13,685 bases of DNA from Pseudomonadota bacterium. Its GTDB lineage: Bacteria; Myxococcota_A; Polyangia; Fen-1088. The DNA lies in contig JAEXQJ010000244.1 of assembly GCA_023438785.1 (NCBI GenBank), positions 1-13,685 of the forward strand. Direction: 5' to 3'. Below the pieces are notes generated by a model, which was given only the letters and a program-made list of their open reading frames with translations, made no database searches and was not told where the DNA came from. How positions within the stretch are numbered: the first letter of the stretch is position 1; each line of letters begins with the position of its first letter. The translations under genes were made by a program, and so were the position numbers. Positions 5,632-13,490 of this stretch are shown here, in pieces.

Positions 5632-7149
5632 ATGAAGCTTGGCGAGATTCTCGTCAGCCAACGAATGATCACGGCCGACCAGCTTCAAGCGGCCCTGCAG
5701 GCTCAGTCCGTGTTCAGCGAGAAGCTGGGCACTACCCTGGTCGAGAGTGGCGCCCTGAGCGTCGAGCAACTCACCGAGGCGCTCAGTCTGCAGTTCGGCG
5801 TGCCCGCGGCCCAAGACGCGCATTTCCAGCGCGCCGACCCGCAACTGCGCACCCGCCTCAAGGCGGCCCAGGCCGCGCGCCTCAAGGCCATTCCGCTGTT
5901 CGCTACCAGCGCCCGCCGCATCGCGGTGGCCATGGTCGATCCGGGCAATCCCGAAATCCTCCAGGAGTTGTCTTTCATCCTCAACGCCACCATCGAGCCG
6001 CTGGTCACGCCCGACATGGTCCTGACCCGGATGCTCGAGCGGCTGTACGCGGTGCCACGACGTCGCAACACCACCCTCAACCTGCCGGCCGTGCGGGGTG
6101 GGCCGCGCCCGTCGTCCGAGATACGCATCCGCACCACGTCCTTCGCCGACGACGTGGGCGACTGCATCCCCGCGATCATCGAGGACGAGCCGTTGAGCGC
6201 GCGCCGGCGCAGCGCCTTGGTGGCGCCCGTGGATGAGCTGCCACCTCTCACGCCCGTCCCGTTGACCGCTCCAATGACGCCGGCTCCGCCATCCGAGGTC
6301 GACGGTCGCGCCCGTCACCGAGGCGCGGCGCTGGCAGAAACCCTCGATTCCCTGTTGCCGCTGACGCCTGCGCAAGCGATCGACCCCGAGATCCCCGGGG
6401 CTCCCCCGCCGCTGACGCCCGTGCCGCCCGCGAAACGGCGTCCCCCACCCACGCCCCCGCCCCTGCATGCGCCGCACACCCCGCCCGCGCCCGCGGGATT
6501 GCGTCCCCCACCCACGCCACCGCCTCTGCCTGCGCTCGCGCACCGTGCAGTGCCACCGCCCGTGCCGGGCGCCCTGAAACCACTCACCCCCGTGCCTCCG
6601 TCCCAGGCGGCTTTCGCACCCCTGGTACCCGAGCCCACACCGCCGCCTACGCGCATCCCCACACCCCTGTTCACGCCGGTGGTGTCCTCGGACGAGGTGG
6701 TCCTGCGAATCCTGTCTGCGCCCACGCGCATGGAAGCGGCGGAAGCGCTCCTCACGTTCATGCGCTCGTCTTTCCGGGCGGGCGCCATGTTCACGGTGTC
6801 CGGCGTCTTCGCGCTAGGGCGATTCGGCTTCGGCCCTCACGGCATGTCCCCGGGCGTCGAGAGCGTGTCCTTTTCACTCTCGCTGCCCTCGTGCTTTCGT
6901 CAGGCCTACCACCAGCGCGCCACCTTCCGCGGGGCTCCCCCGGCCGAGGGCGCGGCCGTGCACCAGCGGCTGTGGAACGCCCTGGCCGACGAAGTCCCGG
7001 CCCAGGTTCTGGTGGCGCCGGTCATGGTGGGGGCGAACATCTCCCTGTTGCTCTACGCCCACGGTCGCACCCTGGACGCCCACGCGGCGGGACGCATGGA
7101 AAACGTCTGTGTGGCCCTAGGCTCGGCCCTGGAACGACTGGTCGAGTAA
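5632..7149 (+). CDS. MshEN (GspE N-terminal) domain protein with Pro-rich linker and GAF-like C-terminus
   Basis: This 505-aa protein starts at an ATG with GGAG six bases upstream (5622-5625); a TTG two codons earlier is less likely. Residues 2-25 and 31-54 are two 24-residue motifs of the form KLGxxLxxxxxxxxxQLxxALxxQ, separated by five residues. This is the tandem pattern of the MshEN domain that binds cyclic di-GMP in type II secretion/pilus ATPases. Residues 55-140 complete the GspE-N fold (FGVP, IPLFATSARRIAVAMVDPGNPE, ERLY). About 140-350 is a Pro-rich linker with repeated LTPVP and RPPPTPPPL units. About 352-505 is GAF-like. There is no ATPase domain, so it is not a GspE ATPase but probably a soluble signalling or adaptor protein. 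It lies 67 bp after the glycosyltransferase gene on the same strand. Function is unproven. Confidence 0.85.
   Translation: MKLGEILVSQRMITADQLQAALQAQSVFSEKLGTTLVESGALSVEQLTEALSLQFGVPAAQDAHFQRADPQLRTRLKAAQAARLKAIPLFATSARRIAVAMVDPGNPEILQELSFILNATIEPLVTPDMVLTRMLERLYAVPRRRNTTLNLPAVRGGPRPSSEIRIRTTSFADDVGDCIPAIIEDEPLSARRRSALVAPVDELPPLTPVPLTAPMTPAPPSEVDGRARHRGAALAETLDSLLPLTPAQAIDPEIPGAPPPLTPVPPAKRRPPPTPPPLHAPHTPPAPAGLRPPPTPPPLPALAHRAVPPPVPGALKPLTPVPPSQAAFAPLVPEPTPPPTRIPTPLFTPVVSSDEVVLRILSAPTRMEAAEALLTFMRSSFRAGAMFTVSGVFALGRFGFGPHGMSPGVESVSFSLSLPSCFRQAYHQRATFRGAPPAEGAAVHQRLWNALADEVPAQVLVAPVMVGANISLLLYAHGRTLDAHAAGRMENVCVALGSALERLVE
6232..6680 (+). repeat. Proline-rich coding repeat region
   Basis: This stretch codes for a Pro/Thr-rich linker with recurring (P)PLTPVP units and two RPPPTPPPL units. 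A 17-base identical DNA segment recurs at 6439-6455 and 6502-6518, 63 bp apart, suggesting internal duplication. It probably acts as a flexible spacer between the two folded domains. Confidence 0.6.
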
Positions 7150-7175
7150 GCTGGGCACGAACCGCGCGTGCGGAC

Positions 7176-7637
7176 TCAGCGCCTCTTCTCCAGGAACACC
7201 AGCGTAGCCGCCGCGGTGAGGGCCTCTCGACGAAACGCCAGGTAGCCCAGCTTCTGGTACAGGTGCAAGTTGCGCTCGCTCTTCGCGCCGGTGAACAATT
7301 CGAAACGCACGACATCGGGGAAGCGGGCCTCGATCTCGCTCATGAGCCGCGTTCCCAACCCGCGATTCTGGAAATCGGGGTGCACGATGAGCCGTCCGAT
7401 GTGGCAGGTGCCTTCGCGCTCGATGGCGCGCACCGAACCGATGATGCGCGTCTCCTGCACCGCCTTGAGAACCCGCTGCCCCGCCAAGTCCGCCTGCATG
7501 CCCGCCAGGTCCTGGAGCAACGGCGGAAGCTGGAAGTCGCCATTGAGCCGCGCCTCGGTCTGATAGCAGAGCTTCTGCAAGGCCAAAATCTCTGCGGCGT
7601 CGGCGAGCACCGCTTCGGCGATGGCGGGCAAGGACAT
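7176..7637 (-). CDS. GNAT-family N-acetyltransferase
   Basis: This 153-aa protein contains the GNAT acetyl-CoA binding motif A (IGRLIVHPDFQNRGLGTRL, about 80-98) with the QNRGLG pyrophosphate loop at 90-95. Motif B follows with NLHLYQKLGYLAFRRE (about 123-138). It begins with the usual helix after ADAAEILALQKLCYQ. It should transfer an acetyl group from acetyl-CoA to an amine on a small molecule or protein; the substrate cannot be inferred. The ATG at 7637 best fits the fold. Another in-frame ATG at 7694 would add 19 residues of low-complexity sequence, and neither start has a convincing Shine-Dalgarno sequence. The gene is convergent with the MshEN-domain gene, with a 26-bp gap and no obvious terminator. 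It lies 178 bp after the mannosidase on the same strand, with its own possible promoter. Confidence 0.92.
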   Translation of the reverse strand: MSLPAIAEAVLADAAEILALQKLCYQTEARLNGDFQLPPLLQDLAGMQADLAGQRVLKAVQETRIIGSVRAIEREGTCHIGRLIVHPDFQNRGLGTRLMSEIEARFPDVVRFELFTGAKSERNLHLYQKLGYLAFRREALTAAATLVFLEKRR

Positions 7638-7748
7638 GACGAGCCCTACGGACGCCTGCCCTGCCGCTCGATTGTCGTGAGGCGTTTGGGGCATTGTCGC
7701 GCGAGGCGAGGTGGTGGATTCGCGGTCGTCATGCGTCGTCCTGCGTTC

Positions 7749-7778
7749 AAAGTACACCGTAGGAACGCCGACTGTCAC
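7749..7778 (-). promoter_or_regulatory. Possible sigma-70 promoter for the acetyltransferase gene
   Basis: On the minus strand GTGACA (forward 7773-7778) and TACTTT (forward 7749-7754) are separated by 18 bases. They lie 55-140 bp upstream of the two candidate starts, in the gap after the mannosidase gene. Both boxes are imperfect, so this is a weak call. Confidence 0.3.
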
Positions 7779-7815
7779 GACCTGCTCAGGATCGTGGTCC
7801 TCGGTGCCTGTCGGT

Positions 7816-10260
7816 CTACTCCAGATCGAGCCGCACACTCGTGATCGCGCCTTCGACAGGTACGAGCACGCTGCCCTCGACGACAGGCAGAGACCGCAGG
7901 TCACGCTCGCGGGCCGTGCACAGGCGGGCCGCTTGGATGGGGCGGGCGGCGCGCAGGCGAACGGTGAGCGGAAAGTGATGGGTGAAGCATTCCAGGCGGA
8001 CGATCACGCCCTCGCCGCTGCCCGCCGGTTTGACCGCGCCCACCAGCACGTCCGGGCGATCGCAGGTCACGGCCTGTGCGGCCAGGCTCTCGGGATCGCG
8101 GTGGCCCGGGTTGAGGTACTCGTCGCCCAACACCCGCCGCGCCAGCCCGGGCAAGCGGTTCTCCAGCACGCCCCCGCTGGCCGTGAAACAAACGGCGTAG
8201 TCTAGGACTTGCTCGTCGGGCGTGGTCCCGCCGATGGGGTGGCACAGGATGGGGATGCAGCGGAAGGCGCGCTCCTTACGAGCGTTGCGCAGGGCCAGCC
8301 ACTCGACGGTACCCGGCGTCTGCAGCGAAATGGCTGCCGGGCCACCCAGGAAGGCGGCCATGCCGGACTGCGACTCCTGGTCGCGCACGTGGGCAAAGCT
8401 GCGCGCCGGCCAAAAGGTGGGCGCACACAGCTTGTGGGCCGGCCTCTCGACCAGGCCGCCGGGCACATCCATGTGCAGGCGATCGGCGTGCAGCCGCAAG
8501 GGGAAGCGACAGGTGATGCTGTGGCCAGCCTTTGCCGCGCCTTGTACACGCATGCGAATCACGGGATCGGCGCCGCGTAGCCACAACCAACGCACGAAGG
8601 ACCGGCCGCGCAGGCGCGAGGCGATGCGCACCTCGAGCAGGCCGTCGCGCTCCCGCACCTGCAGGCGCGCCGGCATCGCACTGGACTGCTCAGCGAGGCG
8701 AAAACGGCCACCACGGAATTCGTGACCCAGGCGCCACAGCCCGCCTGAATCGGAGTAGGCGCACAAATCATTGGCTGGCCCGGCCAATTGTTCCTCGTTC
8801 TCGCATTCCACGCTGGTCAGGCAGCCGCCCGCGGACTCGCTGATGGTCAGGCGGTAATGCTCGGTCTCCACGCGCAGGGAACCGTCGCGCAGATCCCAGG
8901 CCGGCGGACGGACGGCCCGGGAGCGAGGCAGACGCTGTCCGTCGAGCACGGCCGTGGTGGCATGGGCAGCCAGGGCCGCGGCCTCGACCAACCAAGGACG
9001 CTGCTCGTCGCGCACGGTGCGATCGGGCGATGTGCCGGTGATGAAGTCGTGATGATTGGCCAGCACCAACAGCTCCCACGCCTGCCGCGCGTCCCGCTGC
9101 CAACTCCTGCCGTTGGGGCGCAAGGCCGCCAGTTTCTCGACACGCAGCAATTCACGCTCAATGCGATTGCAGGCCCGTTTGAAATGAGGCCGAGTGGCGT
9201 AAAAACCCATCCAGTACGGATTGGGATCGAGCGACAAGACCGGCAGGCGCGCCCGGTGACAATTCACGAGGGCCAAGTAATCGTCCAGCCCGGCGTTCAC
9301 CACCCAGATTCCGGTGCGCGGATAGTGCTCCCGGTTGTAGCGGTCCACCAGCTCCACCAAATCGCGAATGGGCGCCACGAAATCGCAACCGATGGGGCAG
9401 AAGACGTAGGGCGTGGGCGCCAGCGTCTCCAACTGGCGAACGAAACCCTCGATCCGACGCGCTACATGGCGCGAGGTGCGCCAAGAAACCGCGGCCGGCA
9501 CGTCCATCCAGCGCACGATGCCCAGGTGGGCCAGCATGTCACCCTGGAAATACGAGAAGGCGTTCCAGTGGCATAACACCTCAGCACCGTCGGGGCCGCG
9601 CCACACGAAGTCGGCGGTGCCCGCCTGCTGCAGGATCTCGGCGCTGGAGCCAGGCAGGGGGAAGGCCGAGCGCGGCCGCAGATCGGAGGCCACGAAGTAC
9701 ATGCCATCGATGCGGGTCAGCGCGGCCATGTCCATGTCCAGGGCGCGCAGGATGGAGGGCAGCGCGGGCGAGTGGCCGAAACTGTCGGGTAGGTAAGCGA
9801 GGCGCGGCTCCGCTGTCAGTCCCTGTGACCACAGCCATTCCTGACCGAAGAGATAGTCGCGCAGCAGCGATTCTGTTCCCGGCAGCACGGTATCGGGCGT
9901 GGTGATGCCCGAGCCGGTCAGACGCAGTTGGCCCTGACTGAGCAAGCCGCGAATCAGGCCGCGCTGCAGTGGCTTCAATTCCCAATAGAGCCGCAAAAAG
10001 AACAACGACTCGACGGAAAAAACCCGGCGCGGCTCGTGCACCAAGGCATCGATGACCTGGTCCAGAATGGGCGCGACGCGGTCGAGGTAGTAGTCCTGCG
10101 ACGTGCGCAACCAGTTGGGATCCCAGTGGCTGCTTTCGCCCAGGATGATAATGCGGCGGGCGTCGGCGGGAATGGCCAGACGGGCGCGCAGGACTTGTTC
10201 AGTCGGGGGCGCGGAGACAGGCTGAAGATGGGGAGCGTGCACGGGAGTCGCACCGGCCAC
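7816..10260 (-). CDS. Glycoside hydrolase family 38 alpha-mannosidase
   Basis: This 814-aa protein has the GH38 signatures in order: metal-binding H-W-D-P-N-W at 45-50 (H45, D47), D123 (TTPDT), catalytic nucleophile D159 in PDSFGHS (158-164), GCDF at 291-294, and NHHDFITGT at 402-410 with the zinc-ligand histidine region. The C-terminal half (about 450-814) fits the beta-sandwich domains of the family. It should remove terminal alpha-mannose from glycans or oligosaccharides using a divalent metal, with retention of configuration. No signal peptide is visible, so it is probably cytosolic and works on imported or recycled mannosides. The start is a GTG at 10260 after GGGGGC. The 40 residues before the first motif are loosely conserved, so a slightly later start is possible. 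Neighbours do not reveal the substrate; no mannoside transporter is present. Confidence 0.93.
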   Translation of the reverse strand: MAGATPVHAPHLQPVSAPPTEQVLRARLAIPADARRIIILGESSHWDPNWLRTSQDYYLDRVAPILDQVIDALVHEPRRVFSVESLFFLRLYWELKPLQRGLIRGLLSQGQLRLTGSGITTPDTVLPGTESLLRDYLFGQEWLWSQGLTAEPRLAYLPDSFGHSPALPSILRALDMDMAALTRIDGMYFVASDLRPRSAFPLPGSSAEILQQAGTADFVWRGPDGAEVLCHWNAFSYFQGDMLAHLGIVRWMDVPAAVSWRTSRHVARRIEGFVRQLETLAPTPYVFCPIGCDFVAPIRDLVELVDRYNREHYPRTGIWVVNAGLDDYLALVNCHRARLPVLSLDPNPYWMGFYATRPHFKRACNRIERELLRVEKLAALRPNGRSWQRDARQAWELLVLANHHDFITGTSPDRTVRDEQRPWLVEAAALAAHATTAVLDGQRLPRSRAVRPPAWDLRDGSLRVETEHYRLTISESAGGCLTSVECENEEQLAGPANDLCAYSDSGGLWRLGHEFRGGRFRLAEQSSAMPARLQVRERDGLLEVRIASRLRGRSFVRWLWLRGADPVIRMRVQGAAKAGHSITCRFPLRLHADRLHMDVPGGLVERPAHKLCAPTFWPARSFAHVRDQESQSGMAAFLGGPAAISLQTPGTVEWLALRNARKERAFRCIPILCHPIGGTTPDEQVLDYAVCFTASGGVLENRLPGLARRVLGDEYLNPGHRDPESLAAQAVTCDRPDVLVGAVKPAGSGEGVIVRLECFTHHFPLTVRLRAARPIQAARLCTARERDLRSLPVVEGSVLVPVEGAITSVRLDLE

Positions 10261-10388
10261 GCAGCCCCCATCTATTCCCGCGTTGCGCCTCTGCGCGTGA
10301 GCCGGCCTCTCAGTGGTGCGCTCTCACCCGGGAGAGGTCAAGGAGATCTGGAAATATCCCGCAATTTGCGTCTGCGCTGGCCAATGTT

Positions 10389-10418
10389 ATTGAGCACTAT
10401 TGCGAGTTCACGCTCAAT
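10389..10418. repeat. Inverted repeat upstream of the mannosidase gene
   Basis: ATTGAGC (10389-10395) pairs perfectly with GCTCAAT (10412-10418), with 16 bases between, in an unusually AT-rich patch of the 195-bp gap 10261-10455. It lies about 130-160 bp before the mannosidase start and after the stop of the upstream gene on the same strand. It could be an operator or a weak transcript end. There is no T-run. Confidence 0.35.
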
Positions 10419-10455
10419 TCCAGCTCATTAGCGGGATCAGCAGGACGGCACGCGC

Positions 10456-11280
10456 TCAGAACGACAGGACCCCTTCGGCCTTGTCGGCGCGTATCTCGTA
10501 TAGGACCACCGCGTGGGTCTCCAGGCCGTAGGTCTCCACGAGGAGCTCCAGCTTGCCGTCACCGTTGGCATCCACCAGCTTGACCATGCCCAAGGAATCC
10601 TCGCCGTCTTCGTCCTTGGAGAAGGTGACGCTGACGGCGCGGTCCTTGTCCGGCGTCACGATGGCCACCAACTGGTAGGCCTTCTTGCGCTTGGCCACCA
10701 CCAGGAAGTCGACCGCACCGTCGTTGTCCACGTCCACCTGGTCCACGCGACCGATGACCGGGTTACCCGGCTTGCGCACGCCATTCTTGGTCAGCAGCGC
10801 CGCGACGGCGTCCTTGACCAACTTCTTGTCGCCACGGGTTGACTTGCGAGGGAACGGGTTCCAATCGCCTCCCAGGCCCAGATCGGCCTTTTGGGGCCAC
10901 TCGGGCCAGCGCAGGAAACTGTCGCCGTACATCTGCTCCGTCGTGAAGATCAGCTCACCGGCGCGGGCCTGCCCCACACGTCTGTCACCGTGGAAGAGGC
11001 GGACCACGGTGCCCGGCTTGAAGAGGCCCGCCACGCGCACACCTGCCAAGTCGTCGTCACCCTGTTGCACGCCCAGCTTCTGGAAGTCGATCGCGGTCCA
11101 GGCCTGGCCCGACCAGCCGCCGAGCAGCGTCTCGGACACGAAGATGGGATTCGGAATCGGGGGATACTTGCGGTTCGTCCACAGACGGAGCTGCGGCGCA
11201 CCGCCTTCGCTGGCCGGAGTCTGTGCCAAGGCCAGAGGCGACGCCAAGGCGACCGCGAGGAGCAAGGTGAGGAGCTTCAT
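10456..11280 (-). CDS. Exported protein with two DxDxDG-like loops (FG-GAP/VCBS-like)
   Basis: This 274-aa protein is not assigned to a named family. Residues 1-19 are a clear signal peptide (Lys2, Leu-rich core, LALA before QTPA), so it is secreted or periplasmic. The C-terminal third has two Asp-rich calcium-binding-like loops, DVDNDG (182-187) and DANGDG (237-242). Each is followed by a hydrophobic strand (AVDFLVVA; KLELLVETYG), as in FG-GAP/VCBS beta-propeller repeats or dockerin/EF-hand-like loops. With only two repeats a full propeller is unlikely. The middle part (about 40-150) is rich in Trp, Gly and Pro and unrecognised. The ATG at 11280 is chosen because it begins the signal peptide; the frame stays open upstream across the divergent gene but has no coding character. 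No Shine-Dalgarno sequence precedes it. Function unknown. Confidence 0.85.
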   Translation of the reverse strand: MKLLTLLLAVALASPLALAQTPASEGGAPQLRLWTNRKYPPIPNPIFVSETLLGGWSGQAWTAIDFQKLGVQQGDDDLAGVRVAGLFKPGTVVRLFHGDRRVGQARAGELIFTTEQMYGDSFLRWPEWPQKADLGLGGDWNPFPRKSTRGDKKLVKDAVAALLTKNGVRKPGNPVIGRVDQVDVDNDGAVDFLVVAKRKKAYQLVAIVTPDKDRAVSVTFSKDEDGEDSLGMVKLVDANGDGKLELLVETYGLETHAVVLYEIRADKAEGVLSF

Positions 11281-11284
11281 GGCT

Positions 11285-11307
11285 AAAAAAGACCGCTCTG
11301 GCCGGTC
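11285..11307 (-). other. Terminator-like hairpin with T-run just before a start codon
   Basis: On the minus strand GACCG-N7-CGGTC (forward 11303-11307 and 11291-11295) is followed directly by six T (forward 11285-11290), four bases before the ATG at 11280. The 5-bp stem is short for an intrinsic terminator. Its position suggests attenuation or chance overlap with promoter elements. Confidence 0.3.
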
Positions 11308-11315
11308 AGCGTCAA
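11287..11315 (-). promoter_or_regulatory. Possible promoter very close to the exported-protein gene
   Basis: On the minus strand TTGACG (forward 11310-11315) is 17 bases from TCTTTT (forward 11287-11292), which ends six bases before the ATG at 11280. The -35 is good and the -10 is poor. If used, the mRNA would start at or near the ATG, which would explain the missing Shine-Dalgarno sequence. Confidence 0.3.
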
Positions 11316-11450
11316 GCACATCGCACCCCGCGGCTCGGGTCTTCAGAATCAAGGCGAGCGCACGGCGTCGATTCGATTCGATAGCGGCCATAGGGCGGTG
11401 CCCGACGAGACGTGTTCGCGACACGCATGTCGTGGCGACGTCGTGCCCAC

Positions 11451-11480
11451 TTGAGTGTGGCCTCGGAAAACTGGTATCAG
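11451..11480 (+). promoter_or_regulatory. Possible extended -10 promoter for the membrane protein gene
   Basis: TTGAGT (11451-11456) and TATCAG (11475-11480) are 18 bases apart, and TG plus one base precedes the -10 box (TGGTATCAG), an extended -10. Initiation would be near 11487, about 40 bp before the ATG at 11529. This also argues against the upstream GTG start at 11412. Confidence 0.35.
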
Positions 11481-11495
11481 CAGTCCCGCGGGCCA

Positions 11496-11511
11496 GGGCA
11501 CGCCGGTTGCA
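11496..11511 (+). promoter_or_regulatory. Near-consensus sigma-54 promoter for the membrane protein gene
   Basis: GGGCACGCCGGTTGCA has GG at 11497-11498 and GC at 11509-11510 with ten bases between. It matches TGGCACG-N4-TTGCA at every defined position except the first T. The start would fall near 11522, only about seven bases before the ATG at 11529. It lies in a 248-bp intergenic region and in the right orientation. The very short leader is the main reason for doubt. Confidence 0.5.
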
Positions 11512-11528
11512 GCTCCGCCACGCAGCGC

Positions 11529-13427
11529 ATGTCACTTCCCGATCCCAGACGCGAGGAGCAGCCGGTTCCGCCCCTGCCGTTCGTGCCGCACCTGGCGCCG
11601 CCCGCTCCTGTCCCCCCCGAATCGCCGCCGGTGCCGCGCTGGGCATGGGCCCGACGCTGGGCGCGGGCCTACCCGTGGCTGCTCTTCTTCGCACCCGCGC
11701 TCTACCTGGTGACGGTACACCTGAGCGCGGGGCGCGTCCCCCTGACCCATTCGTACCTGCCCAACGTCTTGTGGAGCCACGAATGGTCCGAGGCGGTTCG
11801 CCAGGGCGTGTGGTACCCGCGCTGGATGGAGCACACGTTCGCGGGGCTGGGCAGCCCCACTTTCCATTTCTACGCGCCGCTGGCCATGGCCACGGTGCTG
11901 CCGTTCTCGCTGGGCCTGGGACTTCCGCCATCGCTGGGCGTCCTGTATTCGTCGTGGGCGGCGTTGTTGGTCCTGGGCCTGGGCGTGACGAGACTGGTGC
12001 AAACCGTGTGTTCGCCCAGCAAGCGCCTGATTCCCGTGCTGGCGGGCGTGCTGGCCATGCTGTCGCCGTATGCCCTGTGTGACGTGTATGTGCGTGGCGC
12101 GCTGGCCGAAACCTGGAGCATGGCCCTTTTGCCGTGGCTGCTGGCGGCCCTCTTTCGCAGCCTGGAGAGCCCGCGGCGTGGACCACGCTTTCTTCTCGTC
12201 ATGTGGACGGCGGCCTTCGCGCTCTGCCATCCCGCCACGCTCCTCATGGGCACGACCGCGCTCGGTTTGGCCCTGGGCTTGACGCTAATCCGCCGTGCCG
12301 AGGTGGGCGCGCTGCTCAAACGGGCCGTGCTGCCCGTGGCAGGGGGCCTGCTCTTGGACGCCTTCTACTTGGCCTCCGCCGTCGGGGATCAACGTCACGT
12401 GAACATCGGCGTGCTGACCGCCGCGGCCGATACACAGGCCTTCAATCGGCTCTTGGTGACCGACCTGGCGCGTCTGTCGCCCAAACTCGCGGGCGGTTTC
12501 GATGGGCAGATCGTGCCGGGTTTCGTGACCTGTCTGGTGATTGCGGCCCTGGTGGCGATGCCGCGCTTGTGGCGCAACCAGGATTCCGCGGGCCGCCAGT
12601 CGATCAGCGTTCTGCTCGTCGCGTCCGCCTGCGCGGGCCTCATGATGACGGACTTGTCGCGCGGGGTCTATGCGCTCGTCCCTCTCCTCAACAAGGTGCA
12701 GTTCTCCTGGCGCTGGATGGCCGTCCTCACGGTGACCAGCCTGGCTCTGTGGGGCCACTTGGCTTTTGCTGTCACGGAACGACAGCAGCCCGGCCGGGCC
12801 CGCTGGCGAATTCCCTTCTTCTTGTTGACCGGGTGGGTGGCCACGCAGTCCTTCTCGAGCGTGGTGCCCACAACACGATGGGACAACGCGTATGCCGAGA
12901 AGATGGACGCGCTACTGGCACGCTCGAGCGCGGCGAATCACGAGTCCGACGCGGGCGCCACGCCGCTCAAGGATTGCGAGGACCTCGTGTGCCTGAACGC
13001 CAAGGACGAGTTGCTCTACCGAGACGTGTCCGAGTACCTACCGCTGTCGCAGCCCAACCACGAGCATCCGCCGCGCACCTTCGCCCCGGTGGAGTGGGCC
13101 GAAGGCGACGGGGCCATCACGGATGTGCAGTGGAGGGTGGGCGAGCGGCGTTTCGTGGTGGATGCGCCGCAAGCGGGGCGATTGCTCGTGCGCACCACCG
13201 CCTGGTTGGGCTGGCAGGTCTCGGTGAATGGCCGTACGTCGGTCGGCGACCAGGCAGGTGATTTCGGCCGCATGACGGTCGAGGTCCCCGCGGGGCGCTC
13301 GAACGTGGTCATCACCTATCGGGGCACGCCCTTCCAACGCCTGGGGAACGTGATCTCCCTGGCCACCATTCTCGCGCTGGCCGGGTTGGGCCTGTGGACG
13401 TGGCGCAGACGAGCCCGCGCCCATTGA
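11529..13427 (+). CDS. Polytopic membrane protein, PTPS-related/GT-C-like (surface glycan or lipid modification)
   Basis: This 632-aa protein has a Pro-rich cytoplasmic N-terminus (1-38), about ten hydrophobic segments between 45 and 500, an extracytoplasmic region of about 500-605 and a final membrane helix (about 608-625) followed by RRRARAH. It resembles the family named after a 6-pyruvoyl-tetrahydropterin synthase-related domain and YfhO-like GT-C proteins: the first loop has YPRWMEHTFAGLGSPTFHFYAPL (97-118, conserved PRW..G.GSP.F.FY.P pattern), then YVRGALAETWSMALLPW (187-203). The late loop ends in a small beta domain (RTTAWLGWQVSVNGR), typical for this family. Such proteins are thought to transfer sugars from lipid-linked donors outside the membrane, but catalysis here is unproven and I cannot point to a catalytic Asp. 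The ATG at 11529 is preferred over the GTG at 11412 because both candidate promoters lie between them. There is no good Shine-Dalgarno sequence. Confidence 0.82.
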   Translation: MSLPDPRREEQPVPPLPFVPHLAPPAPVPPESPPVPRWAWARRWARAYPWLLFFAPALYLVTVHLSAGRVPLTHSYLPNVLWSHEWSEAVRQGVWYPRWMEHTFAGLGSPTFHFYAPLAMATVLPFSLGLGLPPSLGVLYSSWAALLVLGLGVTRLVQTVCSPSKRLIPVLAGVLAMLSPYALCDVYVRGALAETWSMALLPWLLAALFRSLESPRRGPRFLLVMWTAAFALCHPATLLMGTTALGLALGLTLIRRAEVGALLKRAVLPVAGGLLLDAFYLASAVGDQRHVNIGVLTAAADTQAFNRLLVTDLARLSPKLAGGFDGQIVPGFVTCLVIAALVAMPRLWRNQDSAGRQSISVLLVASACAGLMMTDLSRGVYALVPLLNKVQFSWRWMAVLTVTSLALWGHLAFAVTERQQPGRARWRIPFFLLTGWVATQSFSSVVPTTRWDNAYAEKMDALLARSSAANHESDAGATPLKDCEDLVCLNAKDELLYRDVSEYLPLSQPNHEHPPRTFAPVEWAEGDGAITDVQWRVGERRFVVDAPQAGRLLVRTTAWLGWQVSVNGRTSVGDQAGDFGRMTVEVPAGRSNVVITYRGTPFQRLGNVISLATILALAGLGLWTWRRRARAH

Positions 13428-13439
13428 CCACCTGCACCA

Positions 13440-13464
13440 CAGGGCGCTCTGCCTGGCCCGTTTT
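13440..13464 (+). terminator. Weak possible terminator after the membrane protein gene
   Basis: CAGG(G)C (13440-13445) can pair with GCCTG (13451-13455) across a 5-base loop with one bulge, and TTTT follows at 13461-13464 after a 5-base gap. The stem is short and the T-run is displaced, so the gene may instead read through into the lipoprotein gene. Confidence 0.2.
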
Positions 13465-13490
13465 CGAGGGTTTGAGAACACTAGGGGTTC

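Noticed and set aside
5632..7149. Calling this gene gspE (type II secretion ATPase)
   Set aside because: It has only the N-terminal domain; Walker A, Walker B and the tetracysteine region are absent.
7150..7175. Possible terminator between the convergent MshEN-domain and GNAT genes
   Set aside because: Only a 4-bp CCGC/GCGG stem and no T-run in either direction.
11320..11400. Short tRNA-like pieces in the gap before the exported-protein gene
   Set aside because: No cloverleaf with acceptor stem and T-arm could be assembled on either strand.
10685..12082. Plus-strand 465-codon open frame, and minus-strand extension from 11280 up to 12186
   Set aside because: Both cross well-supported genes. 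The minus frame has coding character only from the signal peptide at 11280, and the plus frame yields low-complexity Arg/Ser/Pro sequence.
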